DNA from: Siphonodentalium dalli
Taxonomy: Eukaryota > Mollusca > Scaphopoda > Gadilida > Siphonodentaliidae
NCBI GenBank assembly: GCA_032622095.1
Contig: CP136069.1
Location: forward strand, 6,248,976-6,312,975
DNA: 64,000 bases
Direction: 5' to 3'
Shown here: positions 36,258 through 47,479 of the stretch, one piece after another
Numbering within the stretch: the stretch's first letter is position 1
Layout of the letters: each line of letters opens with the position of its first letter
Position numbers and translations under genes: made by a program
The notes under the pieces: model-generated
What the model saw: only the letters and a program-made list of their open reading frames with translations
Database searches by the model: none
What the model was told of the DNA's origin: nothing

Positions 36258-36652
36258 ATTTGCAAAATGAGGTCCCCAGAGGGTGAATTTAGTGATGCTA
36301 TCCCGCACAGCGTGATAGCATAACCAAATTCTCCCTCTGGAGACCTCATTCTGCTTAGGCCTCATCTTCTGTGAAGTATCTATAGTATCAAATTAACATT
36401 GTTGTTAGTTACGTTTCCCTTATGGGAAGTTTCTATATCCCCTAATTTGCAGAAGATAAAATGCCAATGGGTGAACATCACCAACTTCAACTGGGGAACT
36501 TCAATCTGATCCTAGGTCTACTATAGCAGTTGGGGGCCTAAGCAGAATGAGGTCCCTAGAGGGTGAATTTGGTGACGCTAGCCCGCTGTGTGGGATAGCG
36601 TCATTAAAATCACTCTCTGGGGACCTGAATCTGCAAATGACAGACAAGCTAT
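36258..36652. mobile_element. GCAGAATGAGG foldback composite, copy 2
   Basis: Outer arms TTTGTCATTTGCAAAATGAG and CTGCAAATGACAGACAAG are inverted. Hairpins lie at about 36268-36356 and 36541-36640. Between them is the family interior with TATCCCCTAATTTGCAGAAG. Both inner borders read GCTTAGGCC/GGCCTAAGC, forming a further inverted pair. Confidence 0.8.
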
Positions 36653-36689
36653 TTTACACGATGCTTACCAATCCACTATCCGTCCATTA

Positions 36690-37885
36690 ATTTGATTGCG
36701 TCTTATACGTTAAACTTCGCAACTAGATTCATAAAGTAAATTAATATTAAATTACTAAAATTTGATTTAAGATAATATTTTAACATGTTTACAGAAGACA
36801 TCTTCGACATCAAATTTATTATTGTTCTGTATACTATCGATATTATATCGCTGTTTTTAACGGTAATTTATTATTGTTCTGTATACTATCGATATTATAT
36901 CGCTGTTTTTAACGGTAATTTATTATTGTTCTGTATACTATCGATATTATATCGCTGTTTTTAACGGTAATTTATTATTGTTCTGTATACTATCGATATT
37001 ATATCGCTGTTTTTAACGGTAATTTATTATTGTTCTGTATACTATCGATATTATATCGCTGTTTTTAACGGTAATTTATTATTGTTCTGTATACTATCGA
37101 TATTATATCGCTGTTTTTAACGGTAATTTATTATTGTTCTGTATACTATCGATATTATATCGCTGTTTTTAACGGTAATTTATTATTGTTCTGTATACTA
37201 TCGATATTATATCGCTGTTTTTAACGGTAATTTATTATTGTTCTGTATACTATCGATATTATATCGCTGTTTTAACGGTAATTTATTATTGTTCTGTATA
37301 CTATCGATATTATATCGCTGTTTTTAACGGTAATTTATTATTGTTCTGTATACTATCGATATTATATCGCTGTTTTTAACGGTAATTTATTATTGTTCTG
37401 TATACTATCGATATTATATCGCTGTTTTTAACGGTAATTTATTATTGTTCTGTATACTATCGATATTATATCGCTGTTTTTAACGGTAATTTATTATTGT
37501 TCTGTATACTATCGATATTATATCGCTGTTTTTAACGGTAATTTATTATTGTTCTGTATACTATCGATATTATATCGCTGTTTTTAACGGTAATTTATTA
37601 TTGTTCTGTATACTATCGATATTATATCGCTGTTTTTAACGGTAATTTATTATTGTTCTGTATACTATCGATATTATATCGCTGTTTTTAACGGTAATTT
37701 ATTATTGTTCTGTATACTATCGATATTATATCGCTGTTTTTAACGGTAATTTATTATTGTTCTGTATACTATCGATATTATATCGCTGTTTTTAACGGTA
37801 ATTTATTATTGTTCTGTATACTATCGATATTATATCGCTGTTTTTAACGGTAATTTATGGAAATTGGGGTCCAGTCTACCTTTAA
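36690..37885. mobile_element. AGGGGTACTGTAC-type MITE relative expanded by an internal array
   Basis: Before the array, GTTTACAGAAGACATCTTCG matches the subterminal block of the 20264 fragment. After it, TGGGGTCCAGTCTACCTTTAA matches the AGGGG MITE terminus (TGGGGTACAGTACCCCTTTAA type). The 52-bp array therefore sits inside a MITE copy. The left terminus was not found. Confidence 0.55.
36812..37857 (+). repeat. 52-bp tandem array, about 20 copies
   Basis: The unit is TTATTATTGTTCTGTATACT, ATCGATATTATATCGCTGTT, TTTAACGGTAAT. Copies are essentially identical; one has lost a T (near 37270). The unit contains CGATATTATATCG, an internal palindrome. Very recent amplification or active homogenisation. 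Confidence 0.96.
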
Positions 37886-38067
37886 GATCAGTACGGAATG
37901 TGACTCAAACGTTCATATGCATAGCAAACCCACACCACACAGCACCACGCACAATGGGTATGACAATCTATTCATGGCTTCATCGTGGACCATGGGTTGT
38001 TCACAGAATGTACAGTAATTCCCAAAGTAATTGACCACTTAACCACAGCAGAATTATGGGTAATTTT

Positions 38068-41000
38068 TAGCTCAACTTACTTTTGTAAGTTTGAGCTATT
38101 GCCATGGCTTGGCGTCCGTCGTCCGTGTGTGCGTGTGTTCGTGTGTGCGTGTGTGCGTGTGTCCGTCACCAATTTCCTTTGGCGCGGGCTACAGGTCGTA
38201 CCTTTGGTCTGATCTTTATGAAATTTGTCATGAATGTTGACATTGACATGTAGATGGGAACGAGTCATTTTGGGGTCATTCGGCCAAAAAACATGGCCGC
38301 TGGTGGCCATTTTGGATTTCAAAATTCAATCCATTGGCGCGGGCTACAGGTCGTACTGTTCGTCTGATCATTATGAAATTTGTCATGGATGTTAATATTG
38401 ACATGTAGATGGGAACGAGTCATTTTGGGGTCGTTCAGCCAAAAAACATGGCCGCTGGCAGCCATCTTGGATTTTACTCTTTGCATGACTAAATCCTTTG
38501 GCGCGGGCTACAGGTCGTAGTTTTGATCAGAATTTCATGAAATTTGTCATGGATGTTAACAATGACATGTAGATGGGAACGAGTGATCTTGGGGATGTTC
38601 GGCCAAAAAACATGGCCGCCAGCAGCCATCATGGATTTTACTCTTTGCATGACTAAATCCTTTGGCGCAGGCTACAGGTCGTACCTATGGTCTGATCTTT
38701 ATGAATTTTGTCATGAATGTTGACATTGACATGTAGATGGGAACGAATCATTTTGGGGTCATTCTGCCAAAAAATATGGCCGCTGGTGGCCATTTTGGAT
38801 TTCAAAATTCAATCCATTGGCGCGGGCTACAGGTCGTGCTGTTCGTCTGATCATTATGAAATTTGTCATGGATGTTAATATTGACATGTAGATGGGAACG
38901 AGTGATTTTGGGGTCGTTCAGCCAAAAAACATGGCCGCCAGCAGCCATCTTGGATTTTACTCTTTGCATGACTAAATTCTTTGGCGCGGGCTACAGGTTG
39001 TAGCTTTGGTCAGAACTTCATGAAATTTGTCATGAATGTTAACAATGACATGTAGATGGGAACGAGTGATTTTGGGGTCATTTGGCCAAAAAACATGGCC
39101 GCCAGCAACCATCTTGGATTTTACTCTTTGCATGACTAAATCCTTTGGCACGGGTTACAGATCGTACCTTTGGTCTGACCTTTATGAAATTTGTCATGAA
39201 TATTGATATTGACATGTATATGGGAACGAGTCATTTTGGGGTCATACGGCCAAAAAACATGGCCGCTGGCAGCCATCTTGGATTTTACTCTTTGCATGAC
39301 TAAATCCTTTGACGCAGGCTACAGGTCGTAGTTTTGATCAGAACTTCATGAAATTTGTCATGGATGTTAACAATGAAATGTGGATGGGAACGAGTGATTT
39401 TGGGGTCATTCGGCCAAAAAACATGGCTGCCAGCAACCATCTTGGATTTTACTCTTTGCATGACTAAATTCTTTGGCGCGGGCTACAGGTCGTGCTGTTC
39501 GTCTGATCATTATGAAATTTGTCATGGATGTTAATATTGACATGTAGATGGGAACTAGTGATTTTGGGGTCGTTCAGCCAAAAAACATGGCCGCCAGCAG
39601 CCATCTTGGATTTTACTCTTTGCATGACTAAATTCTTTGGCGCGGGCTACAGGTTGTAGCTTTGGTCAGAACTTCATGAAATTTGTCATGGATGTTAACA
39701 ATGACATGTAGATGGGAACGAGTGATTTTGGGGTCATTCGGCCAAAAAACATGGCCGCCAGCAACCATCTTGGATTTTACTCTTTGCATGACTAAATCCT
39801 TTGGCACGGGTTACAGGTCGTACCTTTGGTCTGACCTTTATGAAATTTGTCATGAATATTGATATTGACATGTATATGGGAACGAGTCATTTTGGGGTCA
39901 TACGGCCAAAAAACATGGCCGCTGGCAGCCATCTTGGATTTTACTCTTTGCATGACTAAATCCTTTGACGCAGGCTACAGGTCGTAGTTTTGATCAGAAC
40001 TTCATGAAATTTGTCATGGATGTTAACAATGACATGTGGATGGGAACGAGTGATTTTGGGGTCATTCGGCCAAAAAACATGGCCGCCAGCAACCATCTTG
40101 GATTTTACTCTTTGCATGACTAAATTCTTTGGCGCGGGCTACAGGTCGTGCTGTTCGTCTGATCATTATGAAATTTGTCATGGATGTTAATATTGACATG
40201 TAGATGGGAACGAGTGATTTTGGGGTCGTTCAGCCAAAAAACATGGCCGCCAGCAGCCATCTTGGATTTTACTCTTTGCATGACTAAATTCTTTGGCGCG
40301 GGCTACAGGTTGTAGCTTTGGTCAGAACTTCGTGAAATTTGTCATGGATGTTAACAATGACATGTAGATGGGAACGAGTGATTTTTGGGGTCATTCGGCC
40401 AAAAAACATGGCCGCCAGCAACCATCTTGGATTTTACTCTTTGCATGACTAAATCCTTTGGCACGGGTTACAGGTCGTACCTTTGGTCTGACCTTTATGA
40501 AATTTGTCATGAATATTGATATTGACATGTATATGGGAACGAGTCATTTTGGGGTCATACGGCCAAAAAACATGGCCGCTGGTGGCCATTTTGGATTTCA
40601 AAATTCAATCCATTGGCGCGGGCTACAGGTCGTGCTGTTCGTCTGATCATCATGAAATTTGTCATGGATGTTAACAATGACATGTAGATGGGAACGAGTC
40701 ATTTTGAGGTCGTTCAGCCAAAAAACATGGCCGCCAGCAGCCATCTTGGATTTTACTCTTTGCATGACTAAATTCTTTGGCGCGGGCTACAGGTTGTAGC
40801 TTTGGTCAGAACTTCATGAAATTTGTCATGGATGTTAACAATGACATGTAGATGGGAACGAGTGATTTTGGGGTTGTTCGGCCAAAAAACATGGCCGCCA
40901 GCAGCCATCTTGGATTTTACTCTTTCAATGACTAAATCCTTTGGCGCGGGTTACAGGTCGTACCTTTGGTCTGACCTTTATGAAATTTGTAATGAATATT

Positions 41001-41518
41001 GATATTGACATGTATATGGGAACGAGTCATTTTGGGGTCATACGGCCAAAAAACATGGCCGCTGGCAGCCATCTTGGATTTCAAAATTCAATCCATTGGC
41101 ACGGGCTACAGGTCGTACTGTTTGTCTGATCATCATGATATTTATCATGGATGTTAATATTAACATGTAGATGGGAACGAGTAATTTTGGGGTCGTTTGG
41201 CTAAAAAACATGTCCGCCAGCAGCCATATTGGATTTTACTCTTTGCATGAATAAATCCTTTGGTGTGGGCTACAGGTCGTAGCTTTGGTCGGAACTTCAA
41301 GAAATTTGTCATGTATGTTATCAATGACATGTAGATGGGAAACGAGTCATTTTGGGGTCGTTCAGCCGAAAAACATGGCCGCCAGCAGCCATCTTGGATG
41401 TTATAAATGTTGATATTGACATGTACATCTAGTCTTACTTAGACATTTCAATTAGCACTTTTCCTATTCCTCCATTTACTGTCGACCATTAAATTATTCC
41501 CCTACCTAAGTTGAGCTA
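38068..41518 (+). mobile_element. Pearl/Helentron-like element with ~160-bp core repeats
   Basis: The insert starts TAGCTCAACTTAC, folds at once into GTAAGTTTGAGCTA, continues through GGCTTGGCGTCCGTCGTCCG and a GTGTGTGCGTGTGT microsatellite, then about 20 tandem units, and ends CCTAAGTTGAGCTA. Hairpin end, microsatellite and ~160-bp cores match the layout described for bivalve pearl elements and Helentron-derived non-autonomous elements. No protein-coding capacity; open frames reflect repeat units. Confidence 0.7.
38179..41405 (+). repeat. 155-164-bp core tandem array, about 20 units
   Basis: The unit contains GGCGCGGGCTACAGGTCGTA, TGAAATTTGTCATGAATGTT, ACATGTAGATGGGAACGAGT and CCAAAAAACATGGCCGC. 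Variant markers recur in order: the CCTTTGGTCTGACCTTTATG type appears near 39165, 39822 and 40478, about 656 bp apart, so four-unit higher-order repeats are present. Confidence 0.92.
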
Positions 41519-42169
41519 CAGTGTCATTGACACTTTCATTCAGGATTTAGTCGGAAATATGGCCTGTTGCCATTCATCGGAAAGCTCTCGACGAGAGCTT
41601 TCCGATGAATGGCAACAAGCCATATTTCCGACTAAATCCTGAAAAATTACCCATAATTCTGCTGTGGTTAAGTGGTCAATTACTTTGGGCATTACTGTAT
41701 GAGCTTATATAGTTGTTATCATTTCTTAGCGGACTTGGGCAGTTGGGATATAGCATTTGGGTTTTGTTTAGTGGTGTAAATATACCACGATCGCTCGTTT
41801 GATCATTTATTTTGTTTGTTGTGTTGGCTATTGTCAATGTTCACCCCTGCTTCCTATATGAAGAACAACATGTTTTTACAGCGTAAAAATTAAATTATCA
41901 TTTAAGACATGCAGCTTGCGTTAATTCTACCAAGGAACGGATGTTAGCAGTTATTGTCCATGTGATGCCGAGTTTTCATCGAAACTAAGCACCGATGGGA
42001 TCACCATAATTATGTCGATCGGGGTCACCATGTATCGATCGAGGTCACCATGTATGGATCGGGGTCACCATGTGTATCGGCTCATTGACGATATAGATCC
42101 CCAATAAGACTTCGTCGGCATCAGATTATATTTTATATTTCATCAGCTAGCGACCAGCCTGAAAACATA

Positions 42170-42612
42170 GTGCCGGATATTTGAAGAATGAGGTTCACAG
42201 AGGGTGTACTTAGTGACACTACCCTACACAGCGGGCTAGCATCACTAAATTCGACTTCTGGTGGCCTCATTCTGCTTAGGCCTCATCTTCTCTGGAAAGT
42301 ATATTTATGATCAAATTAACAAGATTTTTAGTTTTTTTAGAAACTTCTTCAGAAAAAAAGGTTTTCGTTTTTAGATTAGTTTCTCCATATCCCCAAATTG
42401 GCAGACGACACGATGCATAATCGAGGTGCCCAATAGGCGCACATCACCATCTTCGCATCTGGAACTTAAATCTGAGTCTAAGTATCCCATATCAGATGAA
42501 ACCATGCAACATGAGGTCCACGGAGGATGACTTTGATGACGTTAACCCGTTGTGCGGGGTAGCACCACTAAATTCACCCTCTGGGAACCTCATTCTGCAA
42601 ATATCCGGCACC
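42170..42612. mobile_element. GCAGAATGAGG foldback composite, copy 3
   Basis: Outer arms GTGCCGGATATTTG and CAAATATCCGGCAC match exactly. Two hairpins (about 42187-42275 and 42505-42598) flank the family interior. The outer arm differs from the 36.3- and 42.9-kb copies (GTCATTTGC type) but resembles the 3.9-kb one. Confidence 0.82.
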
Positions 42613-42668
42613 ACGCGTTCAGTCTTGTCAGCGACGACTATAATAAAGGACCCAGAGTAATCGTTATC

Positions 42669-42785
42669 CAGGTGTTCCAATCGTTTCCAGGTGTTCTAAT
42701 TGGTATTCAGGTGTTCCAATCGGTATTCAGGTGTTCCAATCGGTATTCAGGTGTTCCAATCGGTATTCAGTTGTTCCAATAGTTA
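42669..42785 (+). repeat. 20-bp tandem array, about 6 copies
   Basis: Unit CAGGTGTTCCAATCGGTATT with small changes in the first and last copies. Confidence 0.92.
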
Positions 42786-42924
42786 TTCTGGAGTCGGTCC
42801 AAAACATCAACCCAACCAATTTACCTATAATCCAAAGACATACAAGCAAAATAACTCCCGCCCAGGGTCTGTTATAGAAGAGTAACAGGACGGATCTCTG
42901 TCAAAAATAACATCAACCCAACCA

Positions 42925-43179
42925 CAAGCCTTGAAATAGTGTGTCTGTCATTTGCAGAATGAGGTCCCCAGAGGGTGAATTTAGTTATGCTACCCCGCAT
43001 AGCGGGCTAGCATCACCAAATTCACCCTCTATGGGACCTCATTCTGCTTACAACTCAACAGAATGAGGTTCCCAGAGGGTGAATTTGGTGATGCTAACCC
43101 GCATAGCGGGCTAGCATCACCAAATTCTCCCTCTTGGGACCTCATTCTGCAAATGACAGGCACACTATTTCAAGGCTTG
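42925..43179. mobile_element. GCAGAATGAGG foldback composite, compact copy
   Basis: The outer inverted arms CAAGCCTTGAAATAGTGTG and CACACTATTTCAAGGCTTG enclose two complete hairpins, at about 42954-43047 and 43059-43149, separated by only about 12 bases; the usual interior is missing. The second hairpin is a 91-bp near-perfect palindrome around ACCCGCATAGCGGGCT. Confidence 0.88.
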
Positions 43180-43622
43180 CCCAACCGTTACCACAAGCTG
43201 TTGTGGACCGAGAAGATTTGGTCTGAGCAGAAACTCATAAAGTCAAGTCCCTTCTGATCAATCAACTATTTATTTTAACTAATATATTAATTTATTTTTG
43301 TGGTATAACGCTGGTCGTTAACATGTTTTTATCGCCTATGAAACCACGCTTAATGTGATTACAGATACGCCCCTCGTTTTTAAATTACTAGAACGACTGT
43401 TGTATAAATATAAAAAAACATGTATTATCGCGTTCGTAAGTTGACCGTATTTCTATATACAATGCAATTCGGGTATATACTTCAGTTTCACGCACAGCTG
43501 CTTTATATTTCGTTGCACACATGAATTTACATTTATCATCATATTATGAGTTTGTAAATAGATCCAAATTGTTTGTCTTCTGTTATGATATACATGTTCC
43601 CATATAGGTGGCATTTAACATG

Positions 43623-44011
43623 TTAACCCTTTACCCAACAGAAGGGCCCTGTGCCAATGCATTCTCTTATATATGCGAGTCGACCATAGGTCGCCTCGCA
43701 TATATAAGAGAATGCATTGGCTTAACACATTAAAAATTATAAAATTGTTAAAGAATGTAAGAAAAAATGTTTAAAAAGATTTTTTTTAGGCCAATGCATT
43801 CTCTTATATATGCGAGGCGACCTATAGTCGACTCGCATATATAAGAGAATGCATTGGCACAGGGCATAACTGTAACTATCACAATGTGGTCAAGGAGCCG
43901 GTTCCAATGATATCCATATTTGTATGGTTCTATTGAGACAGACCGAAGATATTTTAGGCTGTTGAAGCTTTATTTGGCCGGTTTTGGCCGGTTTGTTGGG
44001 TAAAGGGTTAA
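43623..44011. mobile_element. TTAA-flanked MITE, CCCTTTACCCAAC family, copy 4
   Basis: Complete copy, opposite orientation to the 17.0-kb one. TTAACCCTTTACCCAAC and GTTGGGTAAAGGGTTAA are intact and TTAA is duplicated. Palindromes at about 43653-43721 and 43791-43859. The 54 bases immediately to its left reappear inside the 48.2-kb element. Confidence 0.92.
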
Positions 44012-44284
44012 TGTCTTTGTTGGTATATAGACGAGCTATGTTTGCACTTAATTAGGTATTCGATTAACGTTAATCCTGAGACAACCAATGGCATGTCTTG
44101 ACTTTATAAATAACGCAAACTATACTTTAATTTAATTACTTAGGACTCAGAATCGACTTCAAACCGCTAATGTCGATCATATGCTGCTGTTAAAAACTTG
44201 CAAAAACAAGTTGTCGTTTTACTATTTAGCGCGGGATATATTTTAGTCTCATATCACGTTATTGAACTGTTTGAATTTGAATAT

Positions 44285-44400
44285 ATATTGATTTACATAT
44301 CATTGAAATTATTATAGTACATATACTTTAAGTACAGTACATATACTTTATTCTACAATTATAGTACATATAGTTTCATTTATAATATAGTACATATACG
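44285..44400. repeat. Degenerate TAGTACATATACTTTA repeats
   Basis: Four or five imperfect copies of ATTATAGTACATATACTTTA. Low-complexity intronic-type sequence upstream of the terminal exon. Confidence 0.65.
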
Positions 44401-44825
44401 TTAATACATATATAGTGCAATTGAATGCACATATGCGCTGAGGTTAACTTTGAAATTGAATACTTAATAGGAATTGTTCTAGTCTTTGAATTTGAATAAA
44501 TATAGGTACATGTACTTACTTGTCTAATCCTTGCGATAGAACGTTAATTGCAATGTTTCAAATAAATATAGTTACTGACATAATTCTTGAGCTGGAAGGG
44601 TTATTGAATTGACTAAATATAGGTACCAGCATAATCCTTGAGATGGGTGTCTCATTGAAATGTTTGAATTTGAATAATCTTATAATCTTTAATCTTCCGC
44701 CTTAATTTGCGAAGAACTACTCGTCATAAAACACTCGTTGTGTTCGTTACTGATCTATTTTGTTATTTGGTTGTGCATTGGTTAAATTTAGCTACTGACT
44801 TTTACCTTTATCCTTGAGATGGGTG

Positions 44826-45005
44826 TCTCATTGACATGTTTGAATTTGAATATATAGGCAGGAACGGAAGTCTCATTGACATGTTTGAATTTGAATATAT
44901 AGGCAGGAACGGAAGTCTCATTGACATGTTTGAATTTGAATATATAGGCAGGAACGGAAGTCTCATTGACATGTTTGAATTTGAATATATAGGCAGGAAC
45001 GGAGA
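44826..45005 (+). repeat. 45-bp minisatellite, 4 copies, spanning a splice acceptor
   Basis: The unit is TCTCATTGACATGTTTGAAT, TTGAATATATAGGCAGGAAC, GGAAG. The four copies are essentially identical and the last fuses to exon sequence at GGAACGGAGAAGAGG. Each contains TATAGGCAG followed by GAACGG, so the acceptor-like sequence is present four times, 45 bp apart and in the same reading frame. Confidence 0.92.
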
Positions 45006-45192
45006 AGAGGCCATACCGATGCTGATGATAAATCACACGGATTCTAAAGACGAAATGCCTCCCCGGAACAGGCCACCACCTCAGTACAGCTCCGTGGAGA
45101 AATCGAGTACACCCAGACTGGTCGAGATCAGCTCCCAGCCCGGCTCGCCCTTAAAAGTGACCGAAATTAAATCGGGCGGTCAGTATAGATGA
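44997..45192 (+). CDS. Terminal coding exon of an unidentified gene (proline/serine-rich C-terminal tail)
   Basis: Partial: this is the last coding exon; the rest of the gene lies upstream and was not found. After a split codon it encodes 64 residues and ends in TGA. Supporting points are higher GC than the surroundings, balanced amino-acid use, no stop, and a polyadenylation signal at 45523. The preferred acceptor is CAG at 44994-44996 (phase 2); AG at 44991-44992 is an alternative. The upstream pyrimidine tract is weak. The peptide is hydrophilic and probably disordered. It contains PPRNRPPPQY, whose PPQY fits a PPxY motif recognised by WW domains, plus STP and GSP sites that could be phosphorylated. 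A cytoplasmic tail of a membrane or adaptor protein is plausible, but I do not recognise the family. There is no signal peptide or membrane segment in this part. Confidence 0.65.
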
Positions 45193-45545
45193 ATTCACAA
45201 ATCTATTCTCTCACGTTTCCCTTCTGTATCTTTTATCGTTGGACAATAGACTCTTTTTCCAAAATTTTGATTTTTCTCACCTCACGCTTTTACTTCGTGT
45301 TCTTGTGATTATTGTGACGTCATTTCTCGTTGTGTTGTGTAACTTGTATCGGTTCAATGTCCCCCGCCATGCAGTGTCTAGCAACAGTTGTCATAGGGGA
45401 GCAAACTTAACAAAAGCCCTTGTGCTTGTTCTTTAACCCCCTTTCCGATCAGACAATCTGTACTATTCTATTTATCAATGTCAAAACGCCTGTTAAATGT
45501 TCATATATGTTGTTAGGATTGGAATAAAATATGTTTGATTTAACA
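45193..45545 (+). other. Probable 3' untranslated region
   Basis: Follows the TGA of the terminal exon, is pyrimidine-rich, and contains AATAAA at 45523-45528 followed by T/G-rich sequence (ATGTTTGATTT), a typical poly(A) site arrangement. No other AATAAA lies closer to the stop. Confidence 0.55.
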
Positions 45546-46104
45546 GTTGCCATAACAACAAACTTGAATACCATAGCAACATTTTTTGTTTCGATTGGAA
45601 AGATCTAATTTTGTTGAACTTTTTTTGTCCTATCACGCATAAAATTAGTTTTATTGTCGAATACCGATGGACTCGGATATGGCGAAGAATATTCACCCAC
45701 AGCAAATAAATGATTCTCGAGATATAGTTAAATAGTGTAGCTATGGTAACCATCGGCAGCCAATGTTGCAAATCTTCGATATGGCAAAACAAATATATTT
45801 ATTTAATTTGAGCTAACCGTATCTGATAGACTATATACTCAGTGACGCCTACTTTCCGTTTCACCGTCACAAAAATAGCTGATTTTATAGGACGGTGGGC
45901 CAATTTCAGTATCAATTTATTTGGAACAAGCATTCGGCTTTCACATTATGTTAATGGTGTATGCATGTTACATGGCGATGAATTAAGAGTCAACTTATTA
46001 ACTGACATAAGACTAATTATTTCCACTATTTATCCGGCATAAAGACATCAGTAAATGATCTGTGTTTCCCCCTTCCACTGAAATAAACTGAAGTGAAGCT
46101 AACA

Positions 46105-46345
46105 CTATTGCACCTATTTACCACACTTATTGTTACATACCACCACCTATATCTAGATGCTGCACCTATTTACCACACTTAATATCACATGCCACCACCT
46201 ATATCTAGATGCTGCACGCACTCATCGTGAAACACCACACTGCCAATATCACACAGCCTGCTAAAATGATTCTACTAGAATATTAGGTTGTTGTGGGTCC
46301 AGCTTGCTAAAATGATTCTGCTATAATATTAGGTTGTTGGTGGGT
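46105..46345. repeat. Two small tandem duplications
   Basis: CACCTATTTACCACACTTA with CCACCTATATCTAGATGCTG is duplicated at about 46105-46218. GCTAAAATGATTCTACTAGA with ATATTAGGTTGTTG is duplicated at about 46258-46345. Confidence 0.75.
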
Positions 46346-46429
46346 CCAGCTGATTTGTTTGAAAAATCATAACGATTCGAGAAAAAGTCATTATCTGTAA
46401 CAGCGATATTTAAAATATTTTTCAATGGC

Positions 46430-47470
46430 TATTTGCTTGTTTAGAAGTTAGACGTGTTTTTTGTCACAAAGTTATCAGAAATGAAAATATTTCACCCATC
46501 CTTGTTTAAAAAGGGTTACAAAGTTACATTTGGAAGTCGTTTCAAAAATGCGACGTGTGTTTTGTCACATAGTTATAAATGATTTTCAGAGAACTAGAAA
46601 AATGAAAATATTTCACCCATCCTAGTTTTAAAACGGTTACAAGGTTACATTTGGAAGTCGTTTCAAAAATCCAACGTTTTTTTTGTCACAAAGTTACGAA
46701 TGCTTATCAGAATATTACTCCAACTAGAAAAATTAAAATATTTCACCTCTCCTTGTTTAATAAGGGTTACAAAGTTACATTTGGAAGTCGTTTCAAAAAT
46801 CCGACGTGTTTTTTAGTCACAAAGTTACCAATGCTTATCAGAATATAACTCCAACTAGAAAAATGAAAATATTTCACTTATCATTGTTTAAAAAGGGTTA
46901 AAAGTTACATTTGCAAGTCGTTTCAAAAATCCGACTTGTTTTTGTCACATAGTTACAAATGCTTATCTGCGAATAACCGCAACTATAGATAAATGAAAAT
47001 ATTTCACCCGTCCTTGTTAAAAAGGATTACAAAGGTGAAATATTTTCATTTTTCTAGTTGGAGTTATTCTCTGATAATCATTGGTAACTTTGTGACAAAA
47101 ACACGTCGCATTTTTGAAACGACTTCCAAATGTAACTATGTGACAAAAAAATACGTCGCATTGTTTAAACGACTTCCAAATGTAACTTTGTAACCCTTTT
47201 TAAACATTGATGGGTGAAATATTTTCATTTTTCTTCTAGTAGGAGTAATTCTCTGATAAGCATTTGTAACTATGTGACAAAAAACACATCGCATTTATAA
47301 ACGACTTCCAAATGTAACTTTGTAACCCTTTTTTAACAAGGATGGGAGAAATATTTTCATTTTTCTAGTTGGGGTTATTCTCTGATAATCATTGGTAGCT
47401 TTGTGACAAAAACACTTCGCATTTTTGAAACGACTTCCAAATGTAACTATGTGACAAAAAAACACTTCGA
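46430..47470. repeat. Inverted tandem array with ~110-130-bp units
   Basis: About five forward units (46430-47030) contain AAAATGAAAATATTTCACCC, GGGTTACAAAGTTACATTTG and GAAGTCGTTTCAAAAAT. From about 47030 the same unit continues in reverse for about three units to 47470. The switch is abrupt (AAAGGTGAAATATTTTCATT). Confidence 0.85.
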
Positions 47471-47479
47471 AATTAATGT

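Larger units (their letters stand above)
38013..41697. mobile_element. Tc1/mariner-like MITE, CAGTAATGCCC family, copy 3, interrupted
   Basis: TA CAGTAATTCCC at the left and GGGCATTACTG TA at the right. The left arm (CCACAGCAGAATTATGGGTA) is followed at 38068 by a foreign insert. The right arm and central foldback continue at about 41530 (CAGGATTTAGTCGGAAATAT). Without the insert this would be a standard copy of about 200-240 bp. Confidence 0.85.

Noticed and set aside
38077-41129. 62-81-codon frames recurring in the 160-bp array
   Set aside because: Repeat-unit frames interrupted irregularly; not a maintained protein repeat.
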